Shown: positions 11,350 to 22,700 of the stretch, piece by piece
Numbering within the stretch: position 1 is the first letter of the stretch
How the letters are laid out: each line of letters opens with the position of its first letter
Source: Pinus tabuliformis
Lineage: Eukaryota > Streptophyta > Pinopsida > Pinales > Pinaceae
Length of the DNA stretch: 64,000 nt
NCBI GenBank assembly: GCA_031772625.1
Contig: CM062807.1
Span: forward strand, 1,147,103,007-1,147,167,006
Direction: 5' to 3'
Program-made: the position numbers and the translations under genes
The notes under the pieces: generated by a model
The model's database searches: none
What the model was told of the DNA's origin: nothing
Seen by the model: only the letters and a program-made list of their open reading frames with translations

Positions 11350-12480
11350 TGATCCTATTTTTTAAAATCCTTGTTGGATTAGCTCTTGGGATTTGGGTTT
11401 ATATGGGGAGCTGGTTGAGACATGAGACATGTACATGCATAAGTTATCTATGACTGGTATTACATTGGGGGAAAAGGAGGATGTTTTCACATGGGATGGT
11501 AATATTGTTCAGGGGAAGATCTCTATTAGGGAGGCTTATAGGTATATCAGACTTTCTCATTAGCATTTTGTGGATAGATAATGTTTCAAGAAAATTTAGA
11601 ATTGGAGCCTCCCGCTAAAGCTAAAATGTTTTGGGTGGCTGGCATCTAGAATAAGGCATTAACATGGGATAGTTTACTTTGAAGGGGTTTCAAAGGACCA
11701 GGTAGATGTGTATTGTATATGGGGGAGCTCGAGGACATGACTCATATTTTCCTTTAGTGTCCATTTGTGACCTTCATTTAGATTGGTATGTTAAACACTT
11801 TAAATTAAAAAAATTACTGGAATTCGACATCCGTGGGATCTTGTATGTAGGATTGGATGAAGGGTTTCAAGGAATATTGAACTCTACCTTTCTACATATT
11901 ATGGGGAATTTGGAGGAGTAGAAATGCTAGTATTTTGGAAAATATTCCTCTGGATACCAATCACATATACATAAAGATTTTTGCATATTTCAATGAAATC
12001 AGAATTGTAGCCAATAAGGGACCTCGAAGATGCATCCAACTTGTGAATGTTTGGGGCAGATACCTTATGGGATTTTTCAATGGGGTTGCAAATAAAAATA
12101 TTTGTGGTAGTGGTGCATACATTGTCTTAAATCCTAGAAAATATTTGCATTTCTATTAGAACAACAGGGTGGGTTCCAACACTCGGCGGGAGATCATTGA
12201 ACTTTCGGGAGTCTTATATTGCACTAAATGGTTATCCATTAAGAAGATGGATGTATTTCGTGACTCGAAGGCGGTTATGTAATGGGCCATGGAGAAGTCA
12301 TCCTTCGATCCTCATTTTCATTCAAATTGTATGAAAAGAATTAGGTTGATGATTGGTCTCTTCTGCGAGGTAACATTTTCCCATATATACCAGTAATAGA
12401 ATGTAATCATTGATGCTTTATCAAAGGTTGGACACATATATCATCTTGGGGAGATCAACTATTCAACCTACTTCTATGGC
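11350..12480 (+). pseudogene. L1-type LINE remnant: zinc-binding region and RNase H
   Basis: Conceptual translation across stops and frameshifts gives the C-terminal part of a plant L1-type LINE. It shows 'DVFTWDGNIVQGKISIREAY' (11480-11540), then 'WSLPLKLKCFGWLASR' (about 11605), then a zinc-binding stretch 'RCVLY' and 'GELEDMTHIFL' (about 11704-11755). An RNase H-like domain runs to 12460: 'GFFNGVANKNICGSGAYIV' (12065), 'EIIELSGVLYCTKWLSIKKM' (12190), 'VFRDSKAVM' (12254) with the catalytic-type Asp, and 'NVIIDALSKVGH' (12400). Family role: target-primed reverse transcription. Only the 3' part survives; it is non-coding now. Confidence 0.7.
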
Positions 12481-12489
12481 TTATATCGG

Positions 12490-13977
12490 TCTAGGATAAT
12501 TTATTTCTCATAAGTATTTCAAGCATTTTATAAGTGACACGGGAACTTGGGAGGAGTCATTCCTTATCAAGCCTCTAGTATGTTACATGCTACATCAAAA
12601 GGAAAAAAGAGTGTGAATCTAAAAATAGTGGCATAAGACAATAAGGACATAATTACGATAACAATGCCAAGGTATTGACAAAAGCTCAACAAGGAACCAT
12701 TGGTTCCTCTTGCATACCTATATTTTTTACCCTTACATACATTCCTTCATGAGAAATATGTCATCTTTTAGTAAAGTATGAATTGATGGCCAAATTATAG
12801 ATTGATCGTTATGACCTACTAGGTGTAGTATCTTGCAAAGATCCTCTTTCCCATTCGTAAGGTTTCAAAACATTCCAGAGATATAATAGCTAGAGCTTTG
12901 ACTCCACATATTCCTTGGTTAAATATGAGTCATCGATGGCCATGACCTATTAGCTATAGTATCTTGGCCATGAACTACTAGCTATAGTTTCTTTCAACGA
13001 AATGATGTATTGTCCCAAATACTAATTTAAAAGAAATTATGCATGGATTATGATTGAATCACCATCATGAAGATCAATGCCCATGGAAGCTTTGTTGGGG
13101 GAGCAATATCATACCACGTGTGTTCATATTGGGGGATATATATTGAGGAAAAAATGACAATACATTGAGCATATAATAAGGGGTAATTGGTTTTTATATT
13201 GGCAGGTATAAAAATGGAGCTCAAAGTTAATGAAAAAATATAAAGGGGGTATAAAAAATGTTAATGAAAAAATGGATACCTACAATATCTAATAAAAGTA
13301 GATTCTTTTTAAGCTGGGAAGGTGTATTGGGTTTGTATTGGTAAGGGGTTAAATAATGTGATTTTTAGAGGTATTTTCCAATATGTAATCAAATTAAGAG
13401 TATTTCTTAGTATGCCACGAATTCACATGATATGTCAGAGGTTCATTGAGTGAAGTCCCCATGTCAATGCCCTAGACATCACAACAAAGTGGCTCTATTC
13501 CTCTTGCGCCTTTTTTCATTAGTGAATTATCCATCTCAACTCCCATAGCCTCACAACATTTCCAATTAACTCAACACGCCATTTTAAGGCTATTCACAAT
13601 TGTTTTCATTGGTTTAAGAAGGAAATCATGTTAATACCTCTTACCTTGTTAGATACTCTCTCATTATTTATTACTTTATTATGTGACCAATGAATGAATA
13701 TACATAAGCTTAGACTTGAGATATGGGAATGTCACTCTCAAAAGCTTGAATATGTAAGTTAGGAATGCACTCCAGGCTAACCCAAAAGAAGGTTTAAATA
13801 TGCCAATTTCATATTAGAATGATGGAATTTACTCAAGCTCAAGTCATGAAGTAAACTGTTTTTAGTCAAGCTCAAACAATGATGCAGAATTCCTAATTCA
13901 AGTAAGATAAATTCTCATTATGTTAATATACATGAAACTAAATGACTATGCCTAAATTCTATACTAAACTTTGGATT
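12490..13977. other. Intergenic, no recognised gene
   Basis: A short phrase ('gacctactaggtgtagtatc'-like) recurs near 12810, 12945 and 12970. Otherwise nothing is recognisable up to the LTR. Confidence 0.4.
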
Positions 13978-15259
13978 TGTAGGACCCTCAAGGATGCGCA
14001 CCCAAGTCATCTAAGATGAGGTGAGCTGAGTTCTGGAGGTGGGATGACACTGCAACATTTGTGACATTGGAAGCAATGTTTTTGAGTTTCATAATACTTT
14101 GTCACATCTTGCAACAAAGTGGAGTCATTCAAAGGACAAATCGAAATGTGGTCGGGCAGGGTGCATGCGACAAGAGAGGCATCATGATCAATATGAATGA
14201 CTGGGCGAGGGTGTACAATAGGGGTGACCTGATGAGGGCATGCCATATGAGTGACCGGGTGAGGGCGTGCAAGACAATTGCATGAACATAAGGATTTGAC
14301 CCATGCATATGAATGGAATGATCGACCTGGGTGCACAGTGGAATGAGTCATCTCGAGTGAGACGAAGTGGAATGATCAACAAAACAAGGTCATGAGAAGT
14401 TGGCCTGACTGAATTGATATGCCCCTTCGCATAATCAGACGATGATATAAATGAATGGAATGGTTGGAATGATGGAACAACCAATGAACCAAATGAAAAT
14501 GAAGCAACCGAGACCGAGTCGAGACAAACAAGTAGAAAATATGAGCTTGTTTAATTGTGGGAGTTAAATGTTGGAACAAGTTCAGGAAATGGTGTTCTAG
14601 GCATGCTAGGTTTTGTATGAATTGTGTAGGACGAAACAGTCAAGCGGGCAAGGCAAGATTGTGGCACAATCATGCCTTGAGGGCACATGAGGGCACACCA
14701 AAGTTGTAGTTTATTTGGACCATATAGGTTGGTCAAGATAGTTGTAGTACAACCATGAGTGGAATGATTGGCACATTTTTGACTATGTGAATTGTGCGAG
14801 AAAGTGAAGAAGGTTGTGGCATGTGTTGGGGTCTATTGATGAAAGTAAGAAAAGGTTGAAATTTGTGGATGTTGTAATATTGTAAAACAGTTGAAGTTTA
14901 TAATGTGAAGCTGGGAACCAGTGAGGTTTCCCTTGTACTTGTATAATCTGGGGCAAATTGTACATTGACATTTATGTAGCTTTGTGACATTATATTGTGA
15001 CATATATTTACATGTGATTGTTCAAGAAATTGTGAAGTAGAAGTGAAGTGAAGTAATTGGGAATTTTACTTGGGTTAAGATTGCATGTTAATTCTGCAAA
15101 CACAATGTATCTAACTCATACATAAGTGCAAGAACTAGAGGCATAGTTGAGATGTAAGTTGTTGTAAGTTATTCAAGCCATTATGACGAACCAAATTGGT
15201 GCCACACGTCTATAGGCCTTGACGTGCCTTAACTCGAGGGACACTTTGGGGGCATGACA
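13978..15259 (+). mobile_element. Gypsy-type LTR, upstream copy (1,282 bp)
   Basis: Begins TGTAGGACCC and ends GGGCATGACA, so it has the expected TG...CA ends. A tRNA primer-binding-like site (15262) and a gag remnant follow directly, as for a 5' LTR. A related LTR lies at 31247-32514 and a fragment at about 27420-27820. By eye the ends match the downstream LTR well, but the middle (14150-14500) is strongly diverged. The two may therefore come from different subfamilies rather than one insertion. The five bases before it are GGATT; those after the downstream LTR are GGAAT. Confidence 0.8.
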
Positions 15260-15261
15260 AT

Positions 15262-15273
15262 TGGTATCAAAGT
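15262..15273 (+). other. Primer-binding site of Gypsy-type element
   Basis: TGGTATCAAAGT starts two bases after the LTR end. It resembles the initiator-tRNA-Met complementary site TGGTATCAGAGC seen intact in the Copia and TRIM elements of this window. Confidence 0.65.
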
Positions 15274-15284
15274 AGAGCTTAGAG

Positions 15285-16030
15285 AAAATATAGCGAGGAT
15301 TTATCCATGTGAGATGGAGTCTCATCTGAAGTACGTCGGAGATTGCAGTCAAGTTCAAAACCTGGGATGGGTTGGGTTACTTTCTCAAGTACTTGAGAGA
15401 TTTGAGCAGTATGGTGATAAGATTTTCAGTCTCGAAGATACTTATGATAGATTGAGTCGATTGGAGGAGAATATTAAGAGTCTTACTTCAGTTATGGAAG
15501 TTCAAACAAAGACGATTGCAGTGTTAAGGAAGGCAATCGAGCAAAGTTCATCTAATGCTTCAGAAAGGGTGAAGTGAAAGAACCAAAATCGTACGATGGT
15601 ACGAGAAGTACGAAAGTAGTTGGGAATTTATGTTGGGATGTAGATCAGTACTTGGATAAACTCAAAGAGTGCTCAAATGAGTTCATGATGAAGGTTGCTA
15701 CCTCATTGTTAATAGGGAATGAAAAGCTATGGTGGAGAAGAAGGGAAAATAATATTGCCTCAAGTCAAATGTAACATGACCTTACCATATGGTTGAAGTT
15801 TAAGGAAGAATTATATTCTCAGTTTGGACCACAAGATCAAACTTGGGATGCAAGGAGAAGGTTGAAGTTTTTGAAGAAGACGTGAAGTGTACAAGCTTGC
15901 ATTTGGGAGTATTCGAGTCTTATTTTGGAGATTGTGGATATAGATGAGAAGGACAGGTTGTTCAATCTTGATAGGTATACAACCTTGGGCTTAGATGGAA
16001 GTGAAGAGATAGAATATGTAGACTCTTGAA
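15285..16030 (+). pseudogene. Gypsy gag (capsid) remnant
   Basis: 15285-15576 is open and helical ('FEQYGDKIFSLEDTYDRLSR'; then 'LRKAIEQSSSNASERVK'). It runs into the capsid region at 15574 with 'VKEPKSYDGTRSTKVVGNL', 'DVDQYLDK' and 'EKLWWRRR' (about 15725). After a stop at 15772 it continues as 'IWLKFKEELYSQFGPQD', 'RRLKFLKKT' and 'SLILEIVDIDEKDRLF'. These are the landmarks of the Ty3/Gypsy capsid, which packages the element RNA. There is no zinc knuckle. Stops and a frameshift near 16025 show decay. Confidence 0.75.
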
Positions 16031-16329
16031 GAAGTTATTGTTGATTTCGATAAGCTTTTGGATCTCTATGTAGTAGGAAATCTATAAGGGAAGGAGCATG
16101 GTGAAAAGAGGAGGAAGAAGTCAGATAAGGAGAGAGATATCTTCGAAAGAGGATGGATTGAAGAAAAGTGGTAAGAAGGAGAGGAAGTCTCTTTCATGTT
16201 CGTTATAAGGAGAGGAATACATGGTGAAAAACTATCCATTGAATTAAAAAGTGGTTGTTATACAACAAGCTGAGAAGGAAGAGAGAGAAAAGAATATTTC
16301 TGATGTGTTTATGGGAGTGATGTAGGTTT

Positions 16330-16560
16330 TGGGTGCAAATTATTTGAAGGAGTCTACTCCAAAACATGATTTGGAGCAGAATAAGTTACACTATATGAAT
16401 ATTGATGTCAATGGGAGTCAGTCGATGGCTATGGTAAATAGTAGGGCTACTCATAACTTTATAAGGTAATATGTGGCTAGGAGATTGGGCTTGCAAATTG
16501 TTCCAGTCTGTCCTTACATCTTTCAAAGCTGTGAATTCTGAGGCATGAGATTTCTTGGAT
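16330..16560 (+). pseudogene. Gypsy aspartic protease remnant
   Basis: The stretch 'LHYMNIDVNGSQSMAMVN' followed by 'SRATHNFIR' and 'RRLGLQIVPV' is the retroviral-type aspartic protease fold. The active-site triplet is Asn-Ser-Arg (codons at 16437-16445) where Asp-Ser/Thr-Gly is expected. GAT to AAT and GGG to AGG are both G-to-A changes. A stop follows (about 16467). It cannot be active. No reverse transcriptase or integrase follows within 2 kb. Confidence 0.65.
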
Positions 16561-18419
16561 AAGTTTGTGATGTTCCAATATAGAATGGCAGTTGGGAAAG
16601 GAAGCTTGACTTCACAATTATCAGGATGGATGAATATAAAATTGTATTGGGCATTGTGTTTATGGTTGGATAGAGAGTTATACTAGCATCTCATTTAGGG
16701 AGATTATTCATTCTTTCAGGAGAGGAATCAATGGTTTTTCCAACTATTGGAGCCATGGTAGATGAATGTAGGATGAAAACTATCTGTATGGAGGGAGGAC
16801 AACCATATGGAGAGATTTGTGAGAGATTGGATGGTATGGAGTCCATACTCATTCAACATTTGAGGATGATAGTCGACTTGGTAGATGGCATTATGAGGAT
16901 GTCAAAAATACCTTAGATGGTACATGTTAAGACTTCCATGATTGTGTGTGAGAAGGTTGATGTTGAGACTTATACATCTCATGATGGTAGAGGAGATGTC
17001 TAGTATGTAGATGATGTTGATGGTTATAATATGAGTATGTGTGAAGACTTAGACCAAGATGATGGAGATTGCAGGAATACATTGTTAGATGAGGTTCAAG
17101 ATGATGGATCATGGCATCAACATACCAACAAAGAGCTTGAGGATTCTAGTGAGACCAAGGAGGTAGATGGTTGGCCTAATTATCCAGAGTTGGATAAGTT
17201 GATTGAGAAGAGTGAGGGTAGGATTGGTTCCTATCCCCCTTTAGTGAGATACATTACAGACATATATGGAGGGTTCATACTGGGTAGATTTGTACCATTT
17301 CCAGGATCGAGGAGTACATGTTCACTGAGGAGATATGGAAGATTTGGAGTTTGGAGAGGTAGTCCAAGAGGATACCCCACTTCAGCCTCTCATTGAACTC
17401 ATGAAGATGGGCTCACTATTAGTTTCTCACAGTGGTGAGTCTGGAGATGCAGGAGGTGCCATGGAGGGTACTTCATGTTGATGATCAGGAATAGGATGAG
17501 GAGGAGATATTTTGACATGAGGATGTTGTTAGGGTCCTATAATTTATAGGATCAATTGATGATTATCTGTTGATTTTTATGTTATGAGATATTGTAAATA
17601 ATGTTTCATTTTGCAAATTATTTCCAAGAAAAGAAAAAGAAAAAATAGAAAAAAGAAAAAGAAAAAGAAAAAGAAAGGGGATATACAAAAAATGATATTT
17701 ATATATATATAGATATATATACATCTCTGTGTGTGCGTATAAAAAATAAAAGAAATAAAAAATATGAAAAAAAAAAGAAAATAGCCCCAATAAGTGAGCC
17801 AGTTCAAATGCCACTTTAATTAAAAAAAAAATATATATTGAAAAAATAAAAAATATATGATGAAATACCCCTTAGAAAATAAAAATATGTGCAGCTAGTC
17901 TAAATGTCGCATTTGATTTAAATAAATATGTTTTATTATTTAATTTCACCATTTAAGCACGATTAAATTAGTTTTAATAAAGTTCTTTAATTAATTAATT
18001 GCACAATTTAAGCGTGATTAATTAAAGATTAATAAAGTTAGATTTGATACGACATTTTTTGTCATTTTGTAATAAGCGTCGGGCTACAAATGAGGGTCAT
18101 GATCTAACCTGCCCAGATCAACGACGGGAGATCACTTTGGACACCGCGTCCCTCCGATAGTTAACCAAGGGGAGATCTGAAAAGTGGATTCCCCATTTAC
18201 CATTTTTGCGACGTGGCACTCCTTAGTTGAATTTGGATCCCCCACCGTCCCCCCTCACCCCCCCAACCTAAAACTGCTTACCACTCACCCGCCTCCAAAA
18301 TCCACTTTTCCCCTCTTCCCACCTTATTATAACCATTGACTTCGCACTTTCCTTTCCACTCCACTACTGCCAAGTGGTACATCCTTTCTCGCTCCACTCC
18401 AGTCTGCCCCCACCATATG
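16561..18419 (+). other. Unassigned internal part of the Gypsy-type nest
   Basis: 17031-17396 is open ('MSMCEDLDQDDGDCRNTLLD', acidic, then 'SYPPLVRYITDIYGGFILGR') but I recognise no domain. 17600-17870 is A/G-rich low complexity. 18060-18420 is GC-richer with C-runs at 18240-18270 and looks like a transcript leader. It continues at 24172, beyond the Copia insertion. Confidence 0.4.
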
Positions 18420-18424
18420 GTACT
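18420..18424. repeat. Copia target-site duplication, left (GTACT)
   Basis: GTACT directly before the 5' LTR. The same five bases follow the 3' LTR at 24167-24171. Confidence 0.9.
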
Positions 18425-18911
18425 TGTTGGGTTGTGTTATATTATTTCCACGACTAGCCCACGTAGTTAACCGGGGGGTTAGAGGGGGGCGGAGCCCCAC
18501 ATTTGTTGCGCTGATTGTGTAGCCGGGGGGGGTCACAGGGGTTTGAGGTATACCCGTAACCCCACTTTATGGGGTCCGGGGCAGCGCCCCAGAAAATTTT
18601 GGTTTTGGACCCTATGTTAGGTTGGGTGGACCCACCTATGGTTTTGTGCATGATTTTCGATGCGATGGTTTTCGGTCCATGGTTTTGGACACGATGGTTT
18701 TTGGTCCATGGTATTGGATGCTTCAGCATGTATAAATATGTATTGTAACATTGAAAGGAACATAATGAAAAATCAAGCTGGTAGTCCTGGTTTTGGGATC
18801 CAGGGGAAATCTCTGTGTATATGTGTTTTATGCGTTATGCTCTCGCATTGTTTATTTTCTGTGTTTTAGAATTTGTATGCAGGTAATTTCTGTACAGGGT
18901 TAAAACCTACA
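18425..18911 (+). repeat. Copia 5' LTR
   Basis: Starts TGTTGGGTTG and ends AAACCTACA. It contains G-runs (18474-18540), a TATAAATA promoter box at 18731-18738, and a twice-repeated 'gatggttttcggtccatgg'-type motif at 18662-18712. Confidence 0.93.
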
Positions 18912-18912
18912 T

Positions 18913-18924
18913 TTGGTATCAGAG
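18913..18924 (+). other. Copia primer-binding site
   Basis: TTGGTATCAGAGC lies one to two bases after the 5' LTR and is complementary to the 3' end of plant initiator tRNA-Met. Confidence 0.9.
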
Positions 18925-19122
18925 CTGTTTTGGCTTCAAGGGGACGCCTTTGTTGCTGAGGGGTTTCGCTCGGGCCTGTGGTAGACCCTGTTCAGTGGGA
19001 GATCTGCGAGATCGATTTTGGTGGTGAAAGAAGATGGCGAGCAGTGGAAAGATAGAGATCGAGAAATTTAATGGTCAGAGTTTTGAGTTGTGGAAACTCA
19101 AGATGGAGGATTTGTTGGTGGA

Positions 19123-19127
19123 TAAAG
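19123..19127. repeat. TRIM target-site duplication, left (TAAAG)
   Basis: TAAAG before the TRIM, repeated at 19766-19770 after it. Removing one copy and the TRIM restores the Copia gag frame exactly. Confidence 0.92.
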
Positions 19128-19318
19128 TGTTGGGTATACGACCAAAGTCCCACATTGACTAGAAGTGGGGAGGATCATGGGTATATAAGGATGGACAAAT
19201 ATCTCCATTGGTATGAGGCCTTTTGGGGTAAAGCCCAAAAACAAATCCATGAGGGCTTAGACCCAAAGTGGACAATATCATACCATTGTGGAGATATGTG
19301 GTGTCTAGAGTCTTAACA
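19128..19318 (+). repeat. TRIM 5' LTR
   Basis: 191 bp, followed after two bases by the tRNA-Met primer site. Confidence 0.92.
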
Positions 19319-19574
19319 AGTGGTATCAGAGCCATGTTCGAAGTTAGCCAAGTGGATGAATCCTCGGCATGCCGAACAAAGGTGGTGGGCCCCAGTAATA
19401 TCACGATGGGATCTGTGGATGAGCTCGGTTAGAGCAAGCTCTCGAGGCAGGTGGTGTTCCATGTAAGGCGTGTGCTTCCAACGCATTGGAGCAGAGAATC
19501 CTGGTTGGTAGAGAGTGGATGGATGGATAATCGTTTGAGGGGAGGCTCGATGGTCCTTTGTTCGAGGGGAGGAT

Positions 19575-19765
19575 TGTTGGGTATATGACCAAAGTCCCAC
19601 ATCGAATAGAAGTGGGGAGGATCATGGGTATATAAGGATGGACAAATATCTTCATTGGTATGAGGCCTTTTGGGGTAAAGCCCAAAAACAAATCCATGAG
19701 GGTTTAGGCCCAAAGTGGACAATATCATACCATTGTGGAGATATGTGGTGTCCAAAGTCTAAACA
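19575..19765 (+). repeat. TRIM 3' LTR
   Basis: 191 bp, the same length as the 5' copy, preceded by a polypurine tract and followed by TAAAG. Confidence 0.92.
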
Positions 19766-22700
19766 TAAAGATCAATGGATCGCAGTAGATCCGGGCACTA
19801 AACCAACGGGATTGTCCGATGAAGAATGGAAGAAGTTGGATCAGAAGGCAAAGAGCACAATACGATTGTGTATCTTAGATTCAATATTGCTGAATGTATT
19901 AGGGGAAGATACAGTGAACACTTTGTGGGACAAGTTAGGGACTTTGTACCAATCTAAGTCTCTGGTGAATAAATTGTTCCTGCGGAAAAAGTTGTATAAC
20001 CTGAGGAGGAAAGATGGAGACTTAGTGACAGAGCATCTAAATGCATTTAATACTGTGGTAAGTCAGTTAGCATATGTTGATATTAAAATTTCAGACGAAG
20101 ATAAGTGCATCAGTTTGTTGTGTTCTCTACCAGATTCGTGGGATAGTCTGGTTATTGCAATAGGTAGCAATGCAACTGCTTTGCAGTTTGATGAAATAGT
20201 CTCAACCTTGCTGATGGAGGAGATGAGATGGAAAAATATGGAGAGCCAGAATGGTGATGCCTTGTATGTACGAGGATGGTCCTAGAACAGAAACAAAAAT
20301 AAGTCATCGAGTGGGAGATCTAAATCTATAGGGAGATCTAAATCTCCATGAAAACCTGTAAAGGTGGTGTGCTGGAAGTGCGGAAAGGAAGGGCACTACA
20401 AAAGGGACTATAAATCTAAAGCTCCTGACAAAGGAAATGGATCTGATGATGCTCCTTCTACAGAGGCCAAAACCACCTCACATGAAGGTGGAGATGTGTA
20501 CTTGGCTTCTTCAAGTACACATGTAAATCATGAGGCATGGTTGATTGACTTAGGTGCATCCTTTCACTTCACTCCCCATAGAGAGTGGTTCTGCGAGTAT
20601 GAGAAATATGATGGTGGTAATGTCTTCTTGGGGGATGATAGGAAGGCTAGAATCATTGGTCCTAGAAAAGTAAAGTTGAAGCTGCAAGGTGGAAGGGTTA
20701 GAACACTTCCGAGCATTATGCATATTCCATCATTAGCTAGAAATCTGATTTCTGTTAGCAAGTTGGATGATGCAGGTGTAAAAACAGTGTTTGAGAAGGA
20801 TACCTATAAGATCGTTCAAGGAGCACTGGTATTGATGCGGGGAGTTCTGATTGGAAATCTGTACAAGCTGCAAGGTAGCACTGTTGTTGATGGGTGCAAC
20901 AGTTCTGTGGTTCTTGAAAGTAGAGAAGAAAATCTAGTGGTCTCTGGAGAGAATATCATGTTGTGGCATCAAAGGCTTGGACATATTGGAGAGAAGGGCC
21001 TTCAAATACTTCATGGTAAAGGTATGGTAGAAGGTATGAGTAATAGCTCTCCGGATTTTGATTTATGTGAAAATTGTGTATATCAGAAGCAGAATTGGGT
21101 GAGTTTCCCCTCTAGTGGTAAGAGGGCGAAACAGATATTAGAGCTTGTGCATAGTGATGTGTTTCGACCTATGAAGGTTCCATCACTGGGTAAGTCTATG
21201 TACTATGTATCATTTGTAGATGACTTCTCAAGGAATACATGGATATATTTCCTTAAGAAGAAATCTGAAGTCTTTGACAGGTTTAAAGAATTTAAGGCTC
21301 TCGTGGAAAATCAAACAGAGAAGAAGATAAAGGTGCTGAGGACAGATAATGGTGGAGAGTTTTGTAGCAAGGAATTTGAAGAATTCTGTAAGTAGTGTGG
21401 TATAGCACGGCAGAAGACTGCTCCATATACACCTCAGCAAAATGGAGTTGCAGAAAGAATGAACATGACATTGATGGAAAGGGCAAGAAGTATGCTCAAT
21501 GGTGCCAGGATAGGACAGGAATTCTGGCAGAGGCAGTGGAGACAACATGTTACCTGGTGAATAGATCACCTTCATCAATGTTGAAGGATAAAACTCCACA
21601 AGAGGTATGGACTAGTAAGAAACCCTCTCTTTCACATCTGAGGGTATTTGGATGTGATGCTTATGTACATTTTCCAAAGGAGAAACGAACCAAGTTGGAT
21701 AGTAAGTCTGAAAAGTGCATCTTTATTGGGTATAAGGATGGTTTAAAGGGTTATAAGCTTTGGAACCTAGTAATGAGGAAGGTTGTGTAGAGCCAAGATG
21801 TGGTGTTCAAAGAGGTGAAAGATGTTATTAAACATGAAGTCCAACCAAAGGAACTTGAGAAGATAGAGTTTGAGCTAAAGGAGGAAGAATCAGACTCTAC
21901 AGCAGAGGAGGAATAAGAAGATGAAGAGCCACAAACTCCAGGTGTGAGATGATCAGTTCGAGAAAGAAGGCAGCCAGAAAGGTATAGTCCATCTGCTTTC
22001 TATTCAAATTTTGCTTTATCTATTACTGATGATGATCCCAGAACTGTGAAGGAAGTAGTAGATTCAGAGGATGGAAAACTCTAGAAAGAGGCCATGGTTG
22101 ATGAAATGGCATCTTTGCACAAAAACGAGGCTTGGGATCTGGTGGAGTTACCAGCTAGAAGGAAACCCATTGGCATCAAATGGGTGTTCGAGAAGAAGAC
22201 AAATGCAGAAGGAAAGGTGGAGAAACACAAAGCTCGGTTGGTAGTAAAAGGTTATTCCCAAGTGTTGGGAATTGATTTTGGTGATATTTTTTCTCTTGTT
22301 GCCAAGGTAACTTCTATTAGATTACTTTTATATGTTGTTACTGCTTTTGATTTTGAGGTAGAACAGATGGATGCGAAGACAACATTTCTTCACAGGGATC
22401 TGGAAGAGGAAAACTACATGAAGCAACCTGAAGGCTTTGTGGTGAAGGGTAAGAAAGAACTGGTATGCAAGTTAAAGAAGTCTCTGTATGGGTTAAACTA
22501 GTCACCAAGGATGTGGTATCAGAAATTTGATACATTTATACGAGGACTTGGCTTCACCAGAAGCAAAGCAAATCACTGCATGTATTTTAAATTAATTGGT
22601 GTCCGTGTTATTTATTTGGTCCTGTATGTGGATGACATGTTGCTGGTTGGAAATGACAAAGAAATTATCTAGGATTTGAAGACCCAATTGTCCTCCAAAT

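Larger units (their letters stand above)
19128..19765 (+). mobile_element. TRIM: miniature LTR retrotransposon nested in Copia gag
   Basis: A 638 bp non-coding element with two 191 bp LTRs (19128-19318 and 19575-19765), both starting TGTTGGGTAT and ending in ACA. Only about ten differences separate the LTRs by eye. Primer site TGGTATCAGAGC is at 19321-19332, and a purine tract (GAGGGGAGGA) lies just before the second LTR. The LTRs carry 'gggtatataagg', a likely TATA promoter box. TRIMs encode nothing and are copied by proteins of other elements. The TAAAG duplication and similar LTRs mark it as the youngest insertion of the nest. Confidence 0.93.

Noticed and set aside
12490-13977. Possible tRNA or small RNA genes in the intergenic gaps
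   Set aside because: I found no stretch with convincing A and B boxes and cloverleaf pairing; a covariance-model scan would be needed.
14007-14736. Overlapping open frames on both strands near 14.0-14.7 kb
   Set aside because: They lie inside the Gypsy-type LTR and have no domain content.
17563-17814. Minus-strand Phe/Tyr-rich frame resembling a membrane protein
   Set aside because: By-product of an A/G-rich low-complexity tract.
19159-19755. Minus-strand frames of 81-108 codons
   Set aside because: They lie in the TRIM, duplicated with its LTRs, and have no conserved domain.
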